Assembly (NCBI GenBank): GCA_002412965.1 | Contig: DHWB01000013.1 | Coordinates: forward strand, 1 to 64,000 | Reading direction: 5' to 3' | Source of the DNA: Desulfomicrobium sp. UBA5193 | GTDB taxonomy: Bacteria > Desulfobacterota > Desulfovibrionia > Desulfovibrionales > Desulfomicrobiaceae | DNA: 64,000 nucleotides | Shown: positions 1 to 9,804 of the stretch, one piece after another | Numbering within the stretch: position 1 is the stretch's first letter | Layout: every line of letters begins with the position of its first letter | Translations under genes and position numbers: made by a program | The notes under the pieces: generated by a model | What the model was told of the DNA's origin: nothing | What the model saw: the letters and a program-made list of their open reading frames with translations, nothing else | Database searches by the model: none

Positions 1-85
1 GGGCGCGACCGCCCAGACCGAGCAGGTCGCCAAGCTCTTCGAATTTGAAGCTCTTGGTCTTGGTATTGATGCGTAAAATCTTCAT
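1..85 (-). CDS. Aldehyde:ferredoxin oxidoreductase, N-terminal fragment (partial)
   Basis: Only the first 28 codons lie inside the window; the gene runs off the left edge. The visible protein starts MKILRINTKTKSFKFEELGD and continues to a Gly-rich LGLGGRA. From memory, this is how tungsten/molybdopterin aldehyde:ferredoxin oxidoreductases (AOR) begin. An AAGGAGTG ribosome binding site lies just upstream of the ATG at 85. AOR enzymes oxidise aldehydes to acids with ferredoxin as acceptor, which fits the neighbouring alcohol dehydrogenases (alcohol to aldehyde to acid). The family call rests on a short N-terminus, so it is probable rather than certain. Confidence 0.72.
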   Translation of the reverse strand, partial: MKILRINTKTKSFKFEELGDLLGLGGRA

Positions 86-156
86 AAACACTCCTTATTC
101 TTTAACGGGTATGACCGACAGTCAATCCTGCCAGTTCTGACATAAAACAAAAAAAA

Positions 157-193
157 GGGCAGGGTTGGGAGAATGCCTCCCCAACCCTGCCCC
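157..193 (-). terminator. Intrinsic terminator (minus strand)
   Basis: A 13-bp GC-rich stem (gggcagggttggg / cccaaccctgccc) with a short loop is followed, in minus-strand reading, by a run of T residues. It lies downstream of the small gene at 226-437 and of the ADH gene, and before the AOR start, so AOR is probably transcribed separately. Confidence 0.85.
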
Positions 194-225
194 CTGGGAC
201 TTGCATCGAAAACTTCGCGGCAGTC

Positions 226-437
226 TCATGGTTTGGCACAGATCTCGATGATCCGTTCAGTATCAGGAGTTATGTGCAGTTCGCGCAAATCTCCATCGTT
301 CCGCGCCACGTTTCATCGAATCTCGACGATTCAAGAAAATCCTCGTCGCGGATGGTGACGCTTAGCTCATTGCGTTCGACGCCGACCTTCCAGTCGACCT
401 CTTCCAGGCCAAGAAGCGAAGCGTCATCAAACCACAT
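226..437 (-). pseudogene. Small hypothetical protein gene with apparent frameshift
   Basis: An ATG at 437 with an AAGGGGA ribosome binding site opens a 55-codon frame that ends at 270 (protein starts MWFDDASLLGLEEVDW, ends EICANCT). Near 305-320 a second frame takes over with coding-like sequence (ARNDGDLRELHITPDTERII) and stops at 226, just before a strong terminator. Joining the two frames needs a one-base shift and gives about 70 residues. Either the gene is broken, the sequence has an indel error, or the 55-aa version is real and the rest is chance. I do not recognise the family. It lies downstream of the Fe-ADH on the same strand. Confidence 0.45.
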
Positions 438-473
438 GGAAAATCCCCTTTCTTGATGAGCCGCGAAGGCAAA

Positions 474-495
474 CGCGCCGGATTTCTCCGGCGCG
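474..495 (-). terminator. Hairpin after the Fe-ADH gene, weak terminator
   Basis: An 8-bp perfect stem (cgcgccgg / ccggcgcg) with a 6-base loop sits 20 bases past the ADH stop. It is followed in minus-strand reading by only three T residues, so termination may be partial and the small downstream gene could be read through. Confidence 0.5.
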
Positions 496-515
496 CTGGC
501 TCCATATTGTTCAAA

Positions 516-1697
516 CTACAGGGCGGCCTCGTAAATGCGAGCCACATCGGCGTCCTTCAGACAAACGGGGTTGGTGAAACCGCATGCGTCTTTCTGGGCG
601 TTGCCGGTCATGATGGCGATGTCTTCCTTGCGCACGTTCTTGCCGTAACGCTTGCCGAGCTCGATCAGGCCGGAAGGAATGCCGACATCAGTGGACAGCT
701 GCTTGATGGCGTCGAGGGCCTTTTCAGCGGCGGCGCGGATGGACATGCCTTCAACATTCTCGCCCAGGAACTTGGCCATGTCGACAAAGCGTTCGAGCTT
801 GGCGTTCATGTTGGCGCGTTCGACGTGGGGCAGCAGGATGGCGTTACATTCACCATGGGGCAGATCGTAGAAGCCGCCGAGCTGGTGAGCCATGGCGTGA
901 ACGTGACCGAGGCTGGCGTTGTTGAAAGCCATACCGGCCAGGTACTGTGCGAAACACATACCTTCACGGGCTTCGATGTCCTTGCCATTGGCAACTGCTT
1001 TGCGCAGGTACTTGGCGATCAGTTCGATGGACTTCTGGGCGCAGGCGTCGGTCATGGGGGTGGCGATGGTGGAAACATAGGCTTCCACGGCGTGGGTCAG
1101 GGCATCCATGCCGGTGGCGGCGGTCAGCGCCGGGGGCATACCTACCATCAGCATCGGATCGTCGATGGCGATGCCGGGGGTGACGCGCCAATCAACGATG
1201 GCCATCTTCACCTTGCGGGAAGTGTCTGTGATGATGCAGAAACGGGTCATTTCAGAGGCGGTGCCGGCGGTGGTGTTGACTGCCAAATATGGAGGCATGG
1301 GCTTTTTGGACTTGTCAACGCCTTCGAAGTCGTGAATCTTGCCGCCGTTGGCGATGACCAGGCCGATACCCTTGCCGCAGTCGTGGGAGCTACCGCCGCC
1401 CAGGGAGATCAGGGAATCGCACTTGCTCTTCTTGTAAACTTCCACGCCAGCATGGACGTTGTTGTCCGTGGGGTTCGGGATGGTTTCGTCGTAGACTTCG
1501 TACTTCATGCCTGCGGCGTCCAGCAGGTCGGTGATCTGCTTGGTCAAACCACAACCGGTGATGCCCTTGTCGGTGACGACCAGGGGTTTGCTGCCGCCAA
1601 GGGATCTGATCTTTTCAGGAATCTGTTTGGAAGCCCCAATACCGATCAGAGTAACGCTGGGAATAAAAAATCCATACACCATTTCTTGAACAGCCAT
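516..1697 (-). CDS. Iron-containing alcohol dehydrogenase
   Basis: A 393-aa group III Fe-dependent alcohol dehydrogenase that oxidises short alcohols with NAD+ in the cytoplasm. The nucleotide-binding LGGGSSHDCGKG is near residues 99-110. The four metal ligands of the FucO/DhaT family are all present: D198 and H202 in DALTHAVEAY, and H267 and H281 in HAMAHQLGG and LPHGECNA. Length is typical. A GAGGTG ribosome binding site precedes the ATG. A GG-N10-GC element lies about 70 bases upstream, and the gene is divergent from a second Fe-ADH plus a two-component system. With the aldehyde oxidoreductase next door this suggests ethanol or a related alcohol as substrate, which is inference. Confidence 0.95.
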   Translation of the reverse strand: MAVQEMVYGFFIPSVTLIGIGASKQIPEKIRSLGGSKPLVVTDKGITGCGLTKQITDLLDAAGMKYEVYDETIPNPTDNNVHAGVEVYKKSKCDSLISLGGGSSHDCGKGIGLVIANGGKIHDFEGVDKSKKPMPPYLAVNTTAGTASEMTRFCIITDTSRKVKMAIVDWRVTPGIAIDDPMLMVGMPPALTAATGMDALTHAVEAYVSTIATPMTDACAQKSIELIAKYLRKAVANGKDIEAREGMCFAQYLAGMAFNNASLGHVHAMAHQLGGFYDLPHGECNAILLPHVERANMNAKLERFVDMAKFLGENVEGMSIRAAAEKALDAIKQLSTDVGIPSGLIELGKRYGKNVRKEDIAIMTGNAQKDACGFTNPVCLKDADVARIYEAAL

Positions 1698-1768
1698 GAT
1701 TGCACCTCACTAAAGATTGTTGGACACGAAATATAACCCCACAATTGACTCTCGTGATTTTCCTTAAG

Positions 1769-1783
1769 GCAAGAATGAGGCCA
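1769..1783 (-). promoter_or_regulatory. Sigma-54-type -24/-12 promoter for the Fe-ADH gene
   Basis: The minus strand reads TGGCCTCATTCTTGC, which has the GG-N10-GC spacing of RpoN promoters. The expected start of transcription is about 12 bases downstream (near 1757), leaving a leader of roughly 60 bases before the ATG at 1697. An NtrC-family activator is encoded nearby at 4556-5932. Confidence 0.6.
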
Positions 1784-1889
1784 TAACGAAAAAAAGAACC
1801 CAAACACGAGTTCCTTCACTCTAACCATGCATAATTACATACACGGGCAGTTCCATCCCCACTGAAACGAAAAAACGTGTACGCCTTGT

Positions 1890-1954
1890 GGATCAAAACC
1901 TGGCTTGATCTGTATCACTTTGATCCTGACCCCTACACGCAGCCTGGGTCAAAA
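1890..1954. promoter_or_regulatory. Candidate activator-binding dyads (TTGATC/GATCAA)
   Basis: GATCAA (1891-1896) and TTGATC (1905-1910) form a 20-bp dyad with an 8-base spacer. A further TTGATC lies at 1920-1925 (within tttgatcc, an exact mirror of ggatcaaa at 1890-1897), and a related gggtcaaa at 1946-1953. The sites lie about 110-180 bases upstream of the minus-strand -24/-12 element and about 155-220 bases upstream of the plus-strand one. That is where enhancer-binding proteins of RpoN usually sit. Confidence 0.5.
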
Positions 1955-2109
1955 CGACTCATTATGCCTACCAACCCCAAGACAGCCCCTTTGCCAGTCT
2001 ACGCGTTGTACGGTAGCATAAAGCTGTTTTTGAACTGGAATTCTTTATTTGCAGCCAGTTACAGCAAACCTCGACAAAGACATCCAGCCCCGGCCTCTTG
2101 AGATGGAGC

Positions 2110-2124
2110 GGTCGTATTCTTGCA
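2110..2124 (+). promoter_or_regulatory. Sigma-54-type -24/-12 promoter for the ErcA-like gene
   Basis: The sequence GGTCGTATTCTTGCA has GG-N10-GC spacing and shares ATTCTTGC with the divergent element. It lies about 67 bases upstream of the ATG at 2191, which has its own GAGGAT ribosome binding site. A nested hairpin ending in seven T residues (about 2107-2160) overlaps it and could act as an attenuator, or be coincidental. Confidence 0.5.
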
Positions 2125-2190
2125 CGACAATATTCGAGGGCCGCTTTTTTTGCCCCGGTCATGAAGACAACACTCACTCGAGGATGAAAC

Positions 2191-3333
2191 ATGGACATTC
2201 GGAAATTCTCTTTGCCTGAAATCATTTTTGGCCATGGCAGCATGCATTACACTGGCTCGTATGCCTTGCAGCTGGGAGCCAAAAAAGTCTTCGTAGTCAG
2301 CGATCCGGGTCTCGAGCGCAGCGGTTGGGTGGGCAAACTTCTTGAGATCCTTGATGCCTCCGCGCTGAAGTGGGTCTATTATTCAAATGTCAGTTCCAAC
2401 CCGCGGGATTACGAAGTGCATCTCGGCGCCGAACTGTATAAGGCTGAAGGGGCGGACGTGGTCATCGGCCTTGGGGGAGGCAGTCCCCTGGATATGGCCA
2501 AGGGTGTGGCCACCGTGGCCAGCAACGGGGGAACCATTCAGGATTATGAAGGCGCGAACCTGATCATCAGGCCTCTGCCACCCATGATCTTCCTGCCGTC
2601 GACGGCGGGGAGCGGATCGGATATTTCCCAATTCGCCATCATCACGGATGTCGCGCGCAAGGTGAAGATGTCGCTCATCAGCCGCTCCCTGACACCCAAC
2701 GTGTCCATCATCGACCCGGACATGCTCTCCACGGCCGAAGACGACCTCATCGTATCCTCGGCCGTGGACGCCTTGTCCCATGCCGTCGAGTCCTACGTGT
2801 CCCTCATCGCCCACACGCTGACCGAGACTCAGGCCCTAAAGGCCATGCACCTCATTTTGGACAACCTGAAACCGGCACTCAAAACCCGAGACCCCTTGGC
2901 CGTGGAAAACCTGTCCATGGCGGCCGTGGCCGCGGGCATGAGTTTCAGCAATGCCAGCCTCGGCGCCTGCCATGCCATCGCCCATTCTCTGGGCGGATTT
3001 TTCGATACCAGCCACGGCATGGTCCACCCGGTGCTGCTTCCTGCGGTCATGAGTTACAATCTTCCGGCCTGCGAAGAAAAATTGGCCAACGTTGGAGAAA
3101 TTGTCCTCGGCAAACGTCTGTCCTCGTCCCTGCAGACCGCGCAAGGAGGCATTGAACGCCTGAAGGAGATTTTTCTGGAGTTCGGCACGGCGGTTCACTT
3201 CCGCGAAATCGTGGATGACAAGACGGCCTTCCCCCAAATCTGCGAAATGGCCACAAAGGACGCATGCCTGTTGACCAACCCGCGCACAGCCACCGCCGAG
3301 GAGCTCCTCGCCATCTGCGAAGAGGTCTGGTGA
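2191..3333 (+). CDS. ercA: Iron-containing alcohol dehydrogenase, ErcA-like
   Basis: A 380-aa Fe-ADH family protein. The NAD-binding GLGGGSPLDMAKG is near residues 93-105. The metal ligands are conserved at D193, H197 (DALSHAVESY), H261 and H275 (HAIAHSLGGFFDTSHG). It differs from the divergent ADH in several active-site-proximal positions, for example SGSDISQF instead of TASEMTRF. It shares a TGATG junction with the kinase gene. Fe-ADH-like proteins of the ErcA type have a regulatory role in alcohol oxidation with PAS kinases in Pseudomonas. The co-location suggests the same here, but the symbol is by resemblance and context only. A plain catabolic ADH remains possible. Confidence 0.85.
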   Translation: MDIRKFSLPEIIFGHGSMHYTGSYALQLGAKKVFVVSDPGLERSGWVGKLLEILDASALKWVYYSNVSSNPRDYEVHLGAELYKAEGADVVIGLGGGSPLDMAKGVATVASNGGTIQDYEGANLIIRPLPPMIFLPSTAGSGSDISQFAIITDVARKVKMSLISRSLTPNVSIIDPDMLSTAEDDLIVSSAVDALSHAVESYVSLIAHTLTETQALKAMHLILDNLKPALKTRDPLAVENLSMAAVAAGMSFSNASLGACHAIAHSLGGFFDTSHGMVHPVLLPAVMSYNLPACEEKLANVGEIVLGKRLSSSLQTAQGGIERLKEIFLEFGTAVHFREIVDDKTAFPQICEMATKDACLLTNPRTATAEELLAICEEVW

Positions 3334-4559
3334 TGGCAAAGACTACGCTCAGCGACATCGTCGGGCCAGAATATACCAAGCTCGGATTTTTCCGCGAAGT
3401 TCAGGAAAAAATGGGCGAGCTTGAGACCTACAACGCCGAACTCGAACGGAAAAAGCAGGAAATCCAGGATATACTGAACGGGATCAGGGATCTTCTGGCG
3501 GTGGTTTCGCCGGACTACCGCATCATTTATGTGAACAAGGTCTTCAATGAGTATTTCGATATCCCTCATCCCGAAGGGCTGTACTGCTATCAGGTTTTTA
3601 GGGGCAGCTCCGAGCCTTGTGAGGTCTGTCCCCTGCGCACGGCCTTGCAGACCGGCAAGCCCGACCGGGTTTCGTACATAGACCACAGGCCCGACCGCAG
3701 CCTGCATTTCGAGGTCGTGGCCTCGCCCATGTTTGATGACAAAAGCCAGGTGCGCACCATCCTTGTGTCCAAACGCGACGTGACCATGGAGAAGGAATAC
3801 CAGGCCAAATATTATCAGGCCGAGAAAATGGCCACCATCGGCCTTCTGGCTGCGGGAGTGGCCCACGAGATCAACAACCCGCTGGCGGCCATCAGCGGAT
3901 TTTCCGAGGCTCTGAAGCGCCGCATCCCCCACCTCGGCACCCTGCTGAACAAGGAAACGGATCAGGCCATCCTCGAAGATTTCACGGACTACACGACCAC
4001 CATTCTGGAAGAATGCAATCGCTGCCGGGACATCGTCGGCAACCTGCTCTCTTTCAGCAGCCAAAAAACATGCAAATTCAATACGATAGATCTTAACTTA
4101 CTGGTCACGGACTCCCTCAAGATCCTGCACCATCAGATCAAGCTACATCCGGGAATCACCCTGGTTCTGGACTTGAGTCCTGAGCCAGCCACCATCCGAG
4201 GAGCCCAAGGAGAACTCAAGCAGGTCCTCTTGAACCTGGTCCTGAATGCCATGGACGCCATCGATACAAAGGGTGTGATCACTATCCGCACCAATATGAA
4301 CAGACCTGATCATGCGGCCCTCATCGTCGAGGACACGGGGCAGGGCATTGCTCCCGAAACCCTGGGCAAGCTCTTCATCCCCTTCTTCACCACCAAGACG
4401 CAGGGACACAGCATCGGCATCGGGCTTTCCATCTGCTACAACATTATCCAGCTCCACGGCGGAGAAATCCACGTCTGCAGCGAACCGGGCAAGGGCTCGA
4501 TTTTTCGGGTCCTGCTCCCGACCGGGTTTGCCGGAAACAATAAGGATCAAGACACATGA
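3333..4559 (+). CDS. PAS-domain sensor histidine kinase
   Basis: A 408-aa soluble kinase with no membrane segment visible. Residues 20-50 look like a coiled coil. A PAS domain (about 48-155) contains C85, C96 and C99 in CYQVFRGSSEPCEVCPL, a Cys pattern that could bind metal or sense redox. The HisKA phosphoacceptor is H178 in GVAHEINNPL. The HATPase domain shows the N box (LNLVLNAMDAI) and G1 box (VEDTGQGI). Start chosen at 3333, overlapping the ADH stop (TGATG). Its stop overlaps the regulator start (ATGA). The two are almost certainly a cognate pair controlling the ADH genes; the signal is unknown. Confidence 0.93.
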   Translation: MAKTTLSDIVGPEYTKLGFFREVQEKMGELETYNAELERKKQEIQDILNGIRDLLAVVSPDYRIIYVNKVFNEYFDIPHPEGLYCYQVFRGSSEPCEVCPLRTALQTGKPDRVSYIDHRPDRSLHFEVVASPMFDDKSQVRTILVSKRDVTMEKEYQAKYYQAEKMATIGLLAAGVAHEINNPLAAISGFSEALKRRIPHLGTLLNKETDQAILEDFTDYTTTILEECNRCRDIVGNLLSFSSQKTCKFNTIDLNLLVTDSLKILHHQIKLHPGITLVLDLSPEPATIRGAQGELKQVLLNLVLNAMDAIDTKGVITIRTNMNRPDHAALIVEDTGQGIAPETLGKLFIPFFTTKTQGHSIGIGLSICYNIIQLHGGEIHVCSEPGKGSIFRVLLPTGFAGNNKDQDT

Positions 4560-5932
4560 GCATCTTCAACTCCATTGAAATCCTCGTCGTTGATGACGAG
4601 TCGAACATACGCAAGCTCTTTTCCAGGGAGCTGGCTTCGCCAGGCCGCACCATCCACACCGTGGGCAGCGCGGCCGAGGCCTTCGAACATCTGCACAAGC
4701 ACTACTGCGACATCATCATCCTGGACATCCGCCTGCCCGACGCCAACGGCCTGGAGCTGATGACCAGGCTGCTTGAGACCGTGCCCAACGTGGCCATCAT
4801 CCTCATCACCGGCTACGCCGACGTGGACAACGCCGTGGAGGCCATGAAGAACGGAGCTTACGACTATATCACCAAGCCCTTCTCCCTGGAGCGCATGGAA
4901 CAGGTCATCGAGAAGGCCTACCAGCGGGTCCGCCTGCAGCGGGAAAACGAGTTGCTGCGGCACAACTCGGAACACAAGGCCACGCCCAAATTCATCGGAC
5001 ACTCCCCGTCCGTGCAACAGGTCCGCTACCTGATCGAAAAGGCCGCGCCCACGGACGTGCCGATCCTTCTGACCGGGGAGAGCGGAACGGGCAAGAACGT
5101 GGCCGCCTCCGCCCTGCACGCCCAGAGCAGGCGCGCGGACCAGCCGCTCATCATCAAGAACTGCGGCACCTTCGACAAGGAACTCTTGAGAAGCGAGCTC
5201 TTCGGCTACTGCAAGGGGGCTTTCACGGGCGCGGATCGCAGCCATGACGGACTCCTGTCCCTGGCCCACAAGGCCACGCTCTTTTTCGACGAGGTGGGCG
5301 AACTGACCCTGGAACTGCAGGGCGCGCTCTTGAGGGTGCTGGAGACCCAGCATTTCAGGCGGGTGGGCGACAAGGAGGAGCGCTGCGTGGATGTACGCTT
5401 CATCTTCGCGACCAACAAGGACCTGGAGAAGGAAGTGGAAGCCGGCCGGTTTCACGACGCCTTCTATCACCGCATCAACGTGTTCAAGATCGAGCTGCCG
5501 CCGCTGCGCGAGCGCAGGGAAGACATCCCGGCCCTGGTCGAGTACTTTCTCATGTCCCTACCCAAGGACGGCCAGGAGTACAAAATTTCGCCCCGGGCCA
5601 TGCAGCAGCTCATGGACAACCCCTGGCCGGGCAATGTGCGCGAGCTCAAAAACATCATCGAACGCGGCATGATCCTGTCCGAGAACAACATCATCAACGT
5701 GAAAGCCCTGCCTTTCTGCCAAAAGAGCTGCCAAAACCCGCGCGAGAAGGGCTTTTCAACCCTCGAAGAGCTGGAGCGCTCGCACATCAGCCTGGTCATG
5801 CACGCCGTGCAGGGCAACAAGTCCCGCGCGGCCCAGCTTCTGGGCATCGGACGCAAGACTCTGTACCGCAAACTCGAGGAATACCGGCTGACCGACATCG
5901 GCGCACAGGACATCGGCTTCATGAACAAATAG
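4556..5932 (+). CDS. NtrC-family sigma-54-dependent response regulator
   Basis: 458 aa. The receiver domain has acidic D13/D14, phosphoacceptor D57 in ILDIRLPDANG and K107. The AAA+ domain has Walker A GESGTGKN (174-181; Asn where Glu is commoner), the RpoN-contacting GAFTGA (221-226) and Walker B FFDEVG. A Fis-type helix-turn-helix lies near the C-terminus (NKSRAAQLLGIGRKTLYRKL). It is coupled by ATGA overlap to the kinase. The intact GAFTGA plus the two GG-N10-GC elements upstream make it the likely activator of both ADH transcripts. It is followed by a bidirectional terminator. Confidence 0.95.
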   Translation: MSIFNSIEILVVDDESNIRKLFSRELASPGRTIHTVGSAAEAFEHLHKHYCDIIILDIRLPDANGLELMTRLLETVPNVAIILITGYADVDNAVEAMKNGAYDYITKPFSLERMEQVIEKAYQRVRLQRENELLRHNSEHKATPKFIGHSPSVQQVRYLIEKAAPTDVPILLTGESGTGKNVAASALHAQSRRADQPLIIKNCGTFDKELLRSELFGYCKGAFTGADRSHDGLLSLAHKATLFFDEVGELTLELQGALLRVLETQHFRRVGDKEERCVDVRFIFATNKDLEKEVEAGRFHDAFYHRINVFKIELPPLRERREDIPALVEYFLMSLPKDGQEYKISPRAMQQLMDNPWPGNVRELKNIIERGMILSENNIINVKALPFCQKSCQNPREKGFSTLEELERSHISLVMHAVQGNKSRAAQLLGIGRKTLYRKLEEYRLTDIGAQDIGFMNK

Positions 5933-6033
5933 ACCCGGATCTTTTTGACCCATCCCCTGCAAGCCGGCATTGGCCGGTGTCTACCGGGGTTCCCCTGCCC
6001 GCTGGAAGCATCTCACGTCCCACTCCGCAAACT

Positions 6034-6061
6034 AAAAACCCCGACTTGCGACGGGGTTTTG
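6034..6061. terminator. Bidirectional intrinsic terminator
   Basis: The stem aaaaccccg / cggggtttt with an 8-base loop has A residues on the left and T residues on the right. It can end the regulator transcript (plus) and the secA transcript (minus), whose genes converge here. Confidence 0.85.
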
Positions 6062-6065
6062 TTTG

Positions 6066-8582
<2,517 letters not shown>

Positions 8583-8675
8583 GAATACTCCCGACTCGTT
8601 GGTCTTGGGGATGAAAAGAGTCTCTTGCCGGGGCCACGCGCTCCGGCTAGAAATCGGGCCAATGCCTGCGCTCAC

Positions 8676-8704
8676 GCACTAGGGCAGATTTTTCGCAATG
8701 ACAA
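8676..8704 (-). promoter_or_regulatory. Possible sigma-70 promoter for secA
   Basis: The minus strand reads TTGTCA, a 17-base spacer, then TAGTGC. The -35 is good and the -10 is poor. It lies about 95 bases upstream of the secA ATG in the divergent region between secA and the hydrolase gene. Confidence 0.3.
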
Positions 8705-8716
8705 CCTGGAGAGGCC

Positions 8717-9292
8717 ATGGACCGCCACGCCCTGCTCATCATCGACATGCAACACGACTTTGCCGTGCCCGGCGGGGCCTGCGAAGTTCCCGGCGCACAT
8801 GCCACCATAGGGACCATCCGCAAGGTCCTGACCCGTTTTCGGGACCTGGGCTGGCCTGTCTTTCACGTCGTGCGCGAATACCGCGCCGACGGTTCGGACG
8901 TCGAAATTTCCCGGCAGGAGACCCTGGCCCGAAAGCCCATGGTCGTGCCCGGTACGCCCGGAGTGCGCATCGTTCCGGGCCTTGAGCCGATCGAAGGCGA
9001 ATACCGCATCGTCAAGCAGCGTTTCAGCGCCTTCATGTTCACGGAGTTGGACCTGATCCTGCGCCGCAAGGGGATCACGCACCTCACGGTGACCGGCACT
9101 CAGCTCCCCTTCTGCCTGCGCGCCACCCTCTTCGACGGCCTGTGCCTGGGCTATCGCATGACGCTCCTGACCGACGGATCGTCCTCGCGCACCGCGGAAA
9201 TCCATCAGGCCAACATCCGCGACATCCTGGACGCGGGCATGACCTGCATGACGGTCGACGAATATCTGCGCGGGGCGGCGTCGAAGGCCTGA
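8717..9292 (+). CDS. Isochorismatase-family cysteine hydrolase
   Basis: 191 aa, a complete member of the nicotinamidase/isochorismatase fold. The catalytic triad can be placed at D10 (LLIIDMQHDF), K100 (RIVKQRFSAF) and C133 (GTQLPFCLRATLFDG). The segment around the Cys is unusual in having QLPF in place of the common xTDxC pattern, so substrate cannot be assigned. GGAGAGG upstream supports the ATG. Single gene, divergent from secA and convergent with smpB with only 24 bases between stops and no visible terminator. Confidence 0.88.
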   Translation: MDRHALLIIDMQHDFAVPGGACEVPGAHATIGTIRKVLTRFRDLGWPVFHVVREYRADGSDVEISRQETLARKPMVVPGTPGVRIVPGLEPIEGEYRIVKQRFSAFMFTELDLILRRKGITHLTVTGTQLPFCLRATLFDGLCLGYRMTLLTDGSSSRTAEIHQANIRDILDAGMTCMTVDEYLRGAASKA

Positions 9293-9316
9293 ATCCAATA
9301 AACGTGGGTTATCCCG

Positions 9317-9781
9317 TCAGAAGCGGTTCATCTCCCGTTCCGTGTCCCGGTTGACCGCCTTCTGCTTCAGGTCCTCGCGCCGGTCATAGACCTTCTTGCC
9401 CTTGGCCAGGGCCAGCTCGATCTTGATCCTTCCGTCCTTGAAATACAGCTTGGTCGGAACCAGGGTCAGGCCTTTCTGCTCCATCTTGGACTTGAGCGAA
9501 TTGATCTCATGCCGGTGCATGAGCAGCTTGCGCTCCCGGTCGGGAACGTGCTGCGCATAGCCTGCGTTGGCGTAGGTGGAGATGTGCACGCCCGTGAGAT
9601 AGGCCTCTCCATCCGAAAGACGCACATAGCCGTCCATGAAGTTGACCTTGCCCTCTCGCAGGGATTTGACCTCGGATCCGGTCAGCATGATGCCGGCCTC
9701 GATGAAATCGAGCAGCTCATAAAAATGACGGGCCTTGCGGTTGGTCGCAATGATCTTGATGCCTGTGGGCTTGGCGCACAT
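9317..9781 (-). CDS. smpB: SsrA-binding protein SmpB
   Basis: 154 aa, full length. SmpB binds tmRNA and brings it to stalled ribosomes for trans-translation. The N-terminal IIATNRKARHFYELLDFIEAG, the GSEVKSLREGKVN block and the basic C-terminal tail (AKGKKVYDRREDLKQK) are hallmark segments. AAGGA precedes the ATG. It lies 23 bases downstream of the EI gene on the same strand and so may be the last gene of the long ffh-led operon. No tmRNA gene was seen in the window. Confidence 0.97.
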   Translation of the reverse strand: MCAKPTGIKIIATNRKARHFYELLDFIEAGIMLTGSEVKSLREGKVNFMDGYVRLSDGEAYLTGVHISTYANAGYAQHVPDRERKLLMHRHEINSLKSKMEQKGLTLVPTKLYFKDGRIKIELALAKGKKVYDRREDLKQKAVNRDTEREMNRF

Positions 9782-9804
9782 GAAAAAATCCTTGAAGTTG
9801 AAAT

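Noticed and set aside
97..125. TTGACT-N17-AAGAAT as a promoter for the aldehyde oxidoreductase gene
   Set aside because: The -10 would end right at the ribosome binding site, leaving the start of transcription inside it, so it is not workable as drawn.
453..1736. Long open frame (427 codons) on the plus strand opposite the Fe-ADH gene
   Set aside because: It is the mirror of a clear Fe-ADH with all metal ligands; low-complexity Gly/His/Val-rich text and no domain signature.
2107..2160. Intrinsic terminator (agcgg ... ccgct followed by T7) in the ADH divergent region
   Set aside because: Possible hairpin, but it overlaps the sigma-54 element and has a long asymmetric loop; kept only as a possible attenuator.
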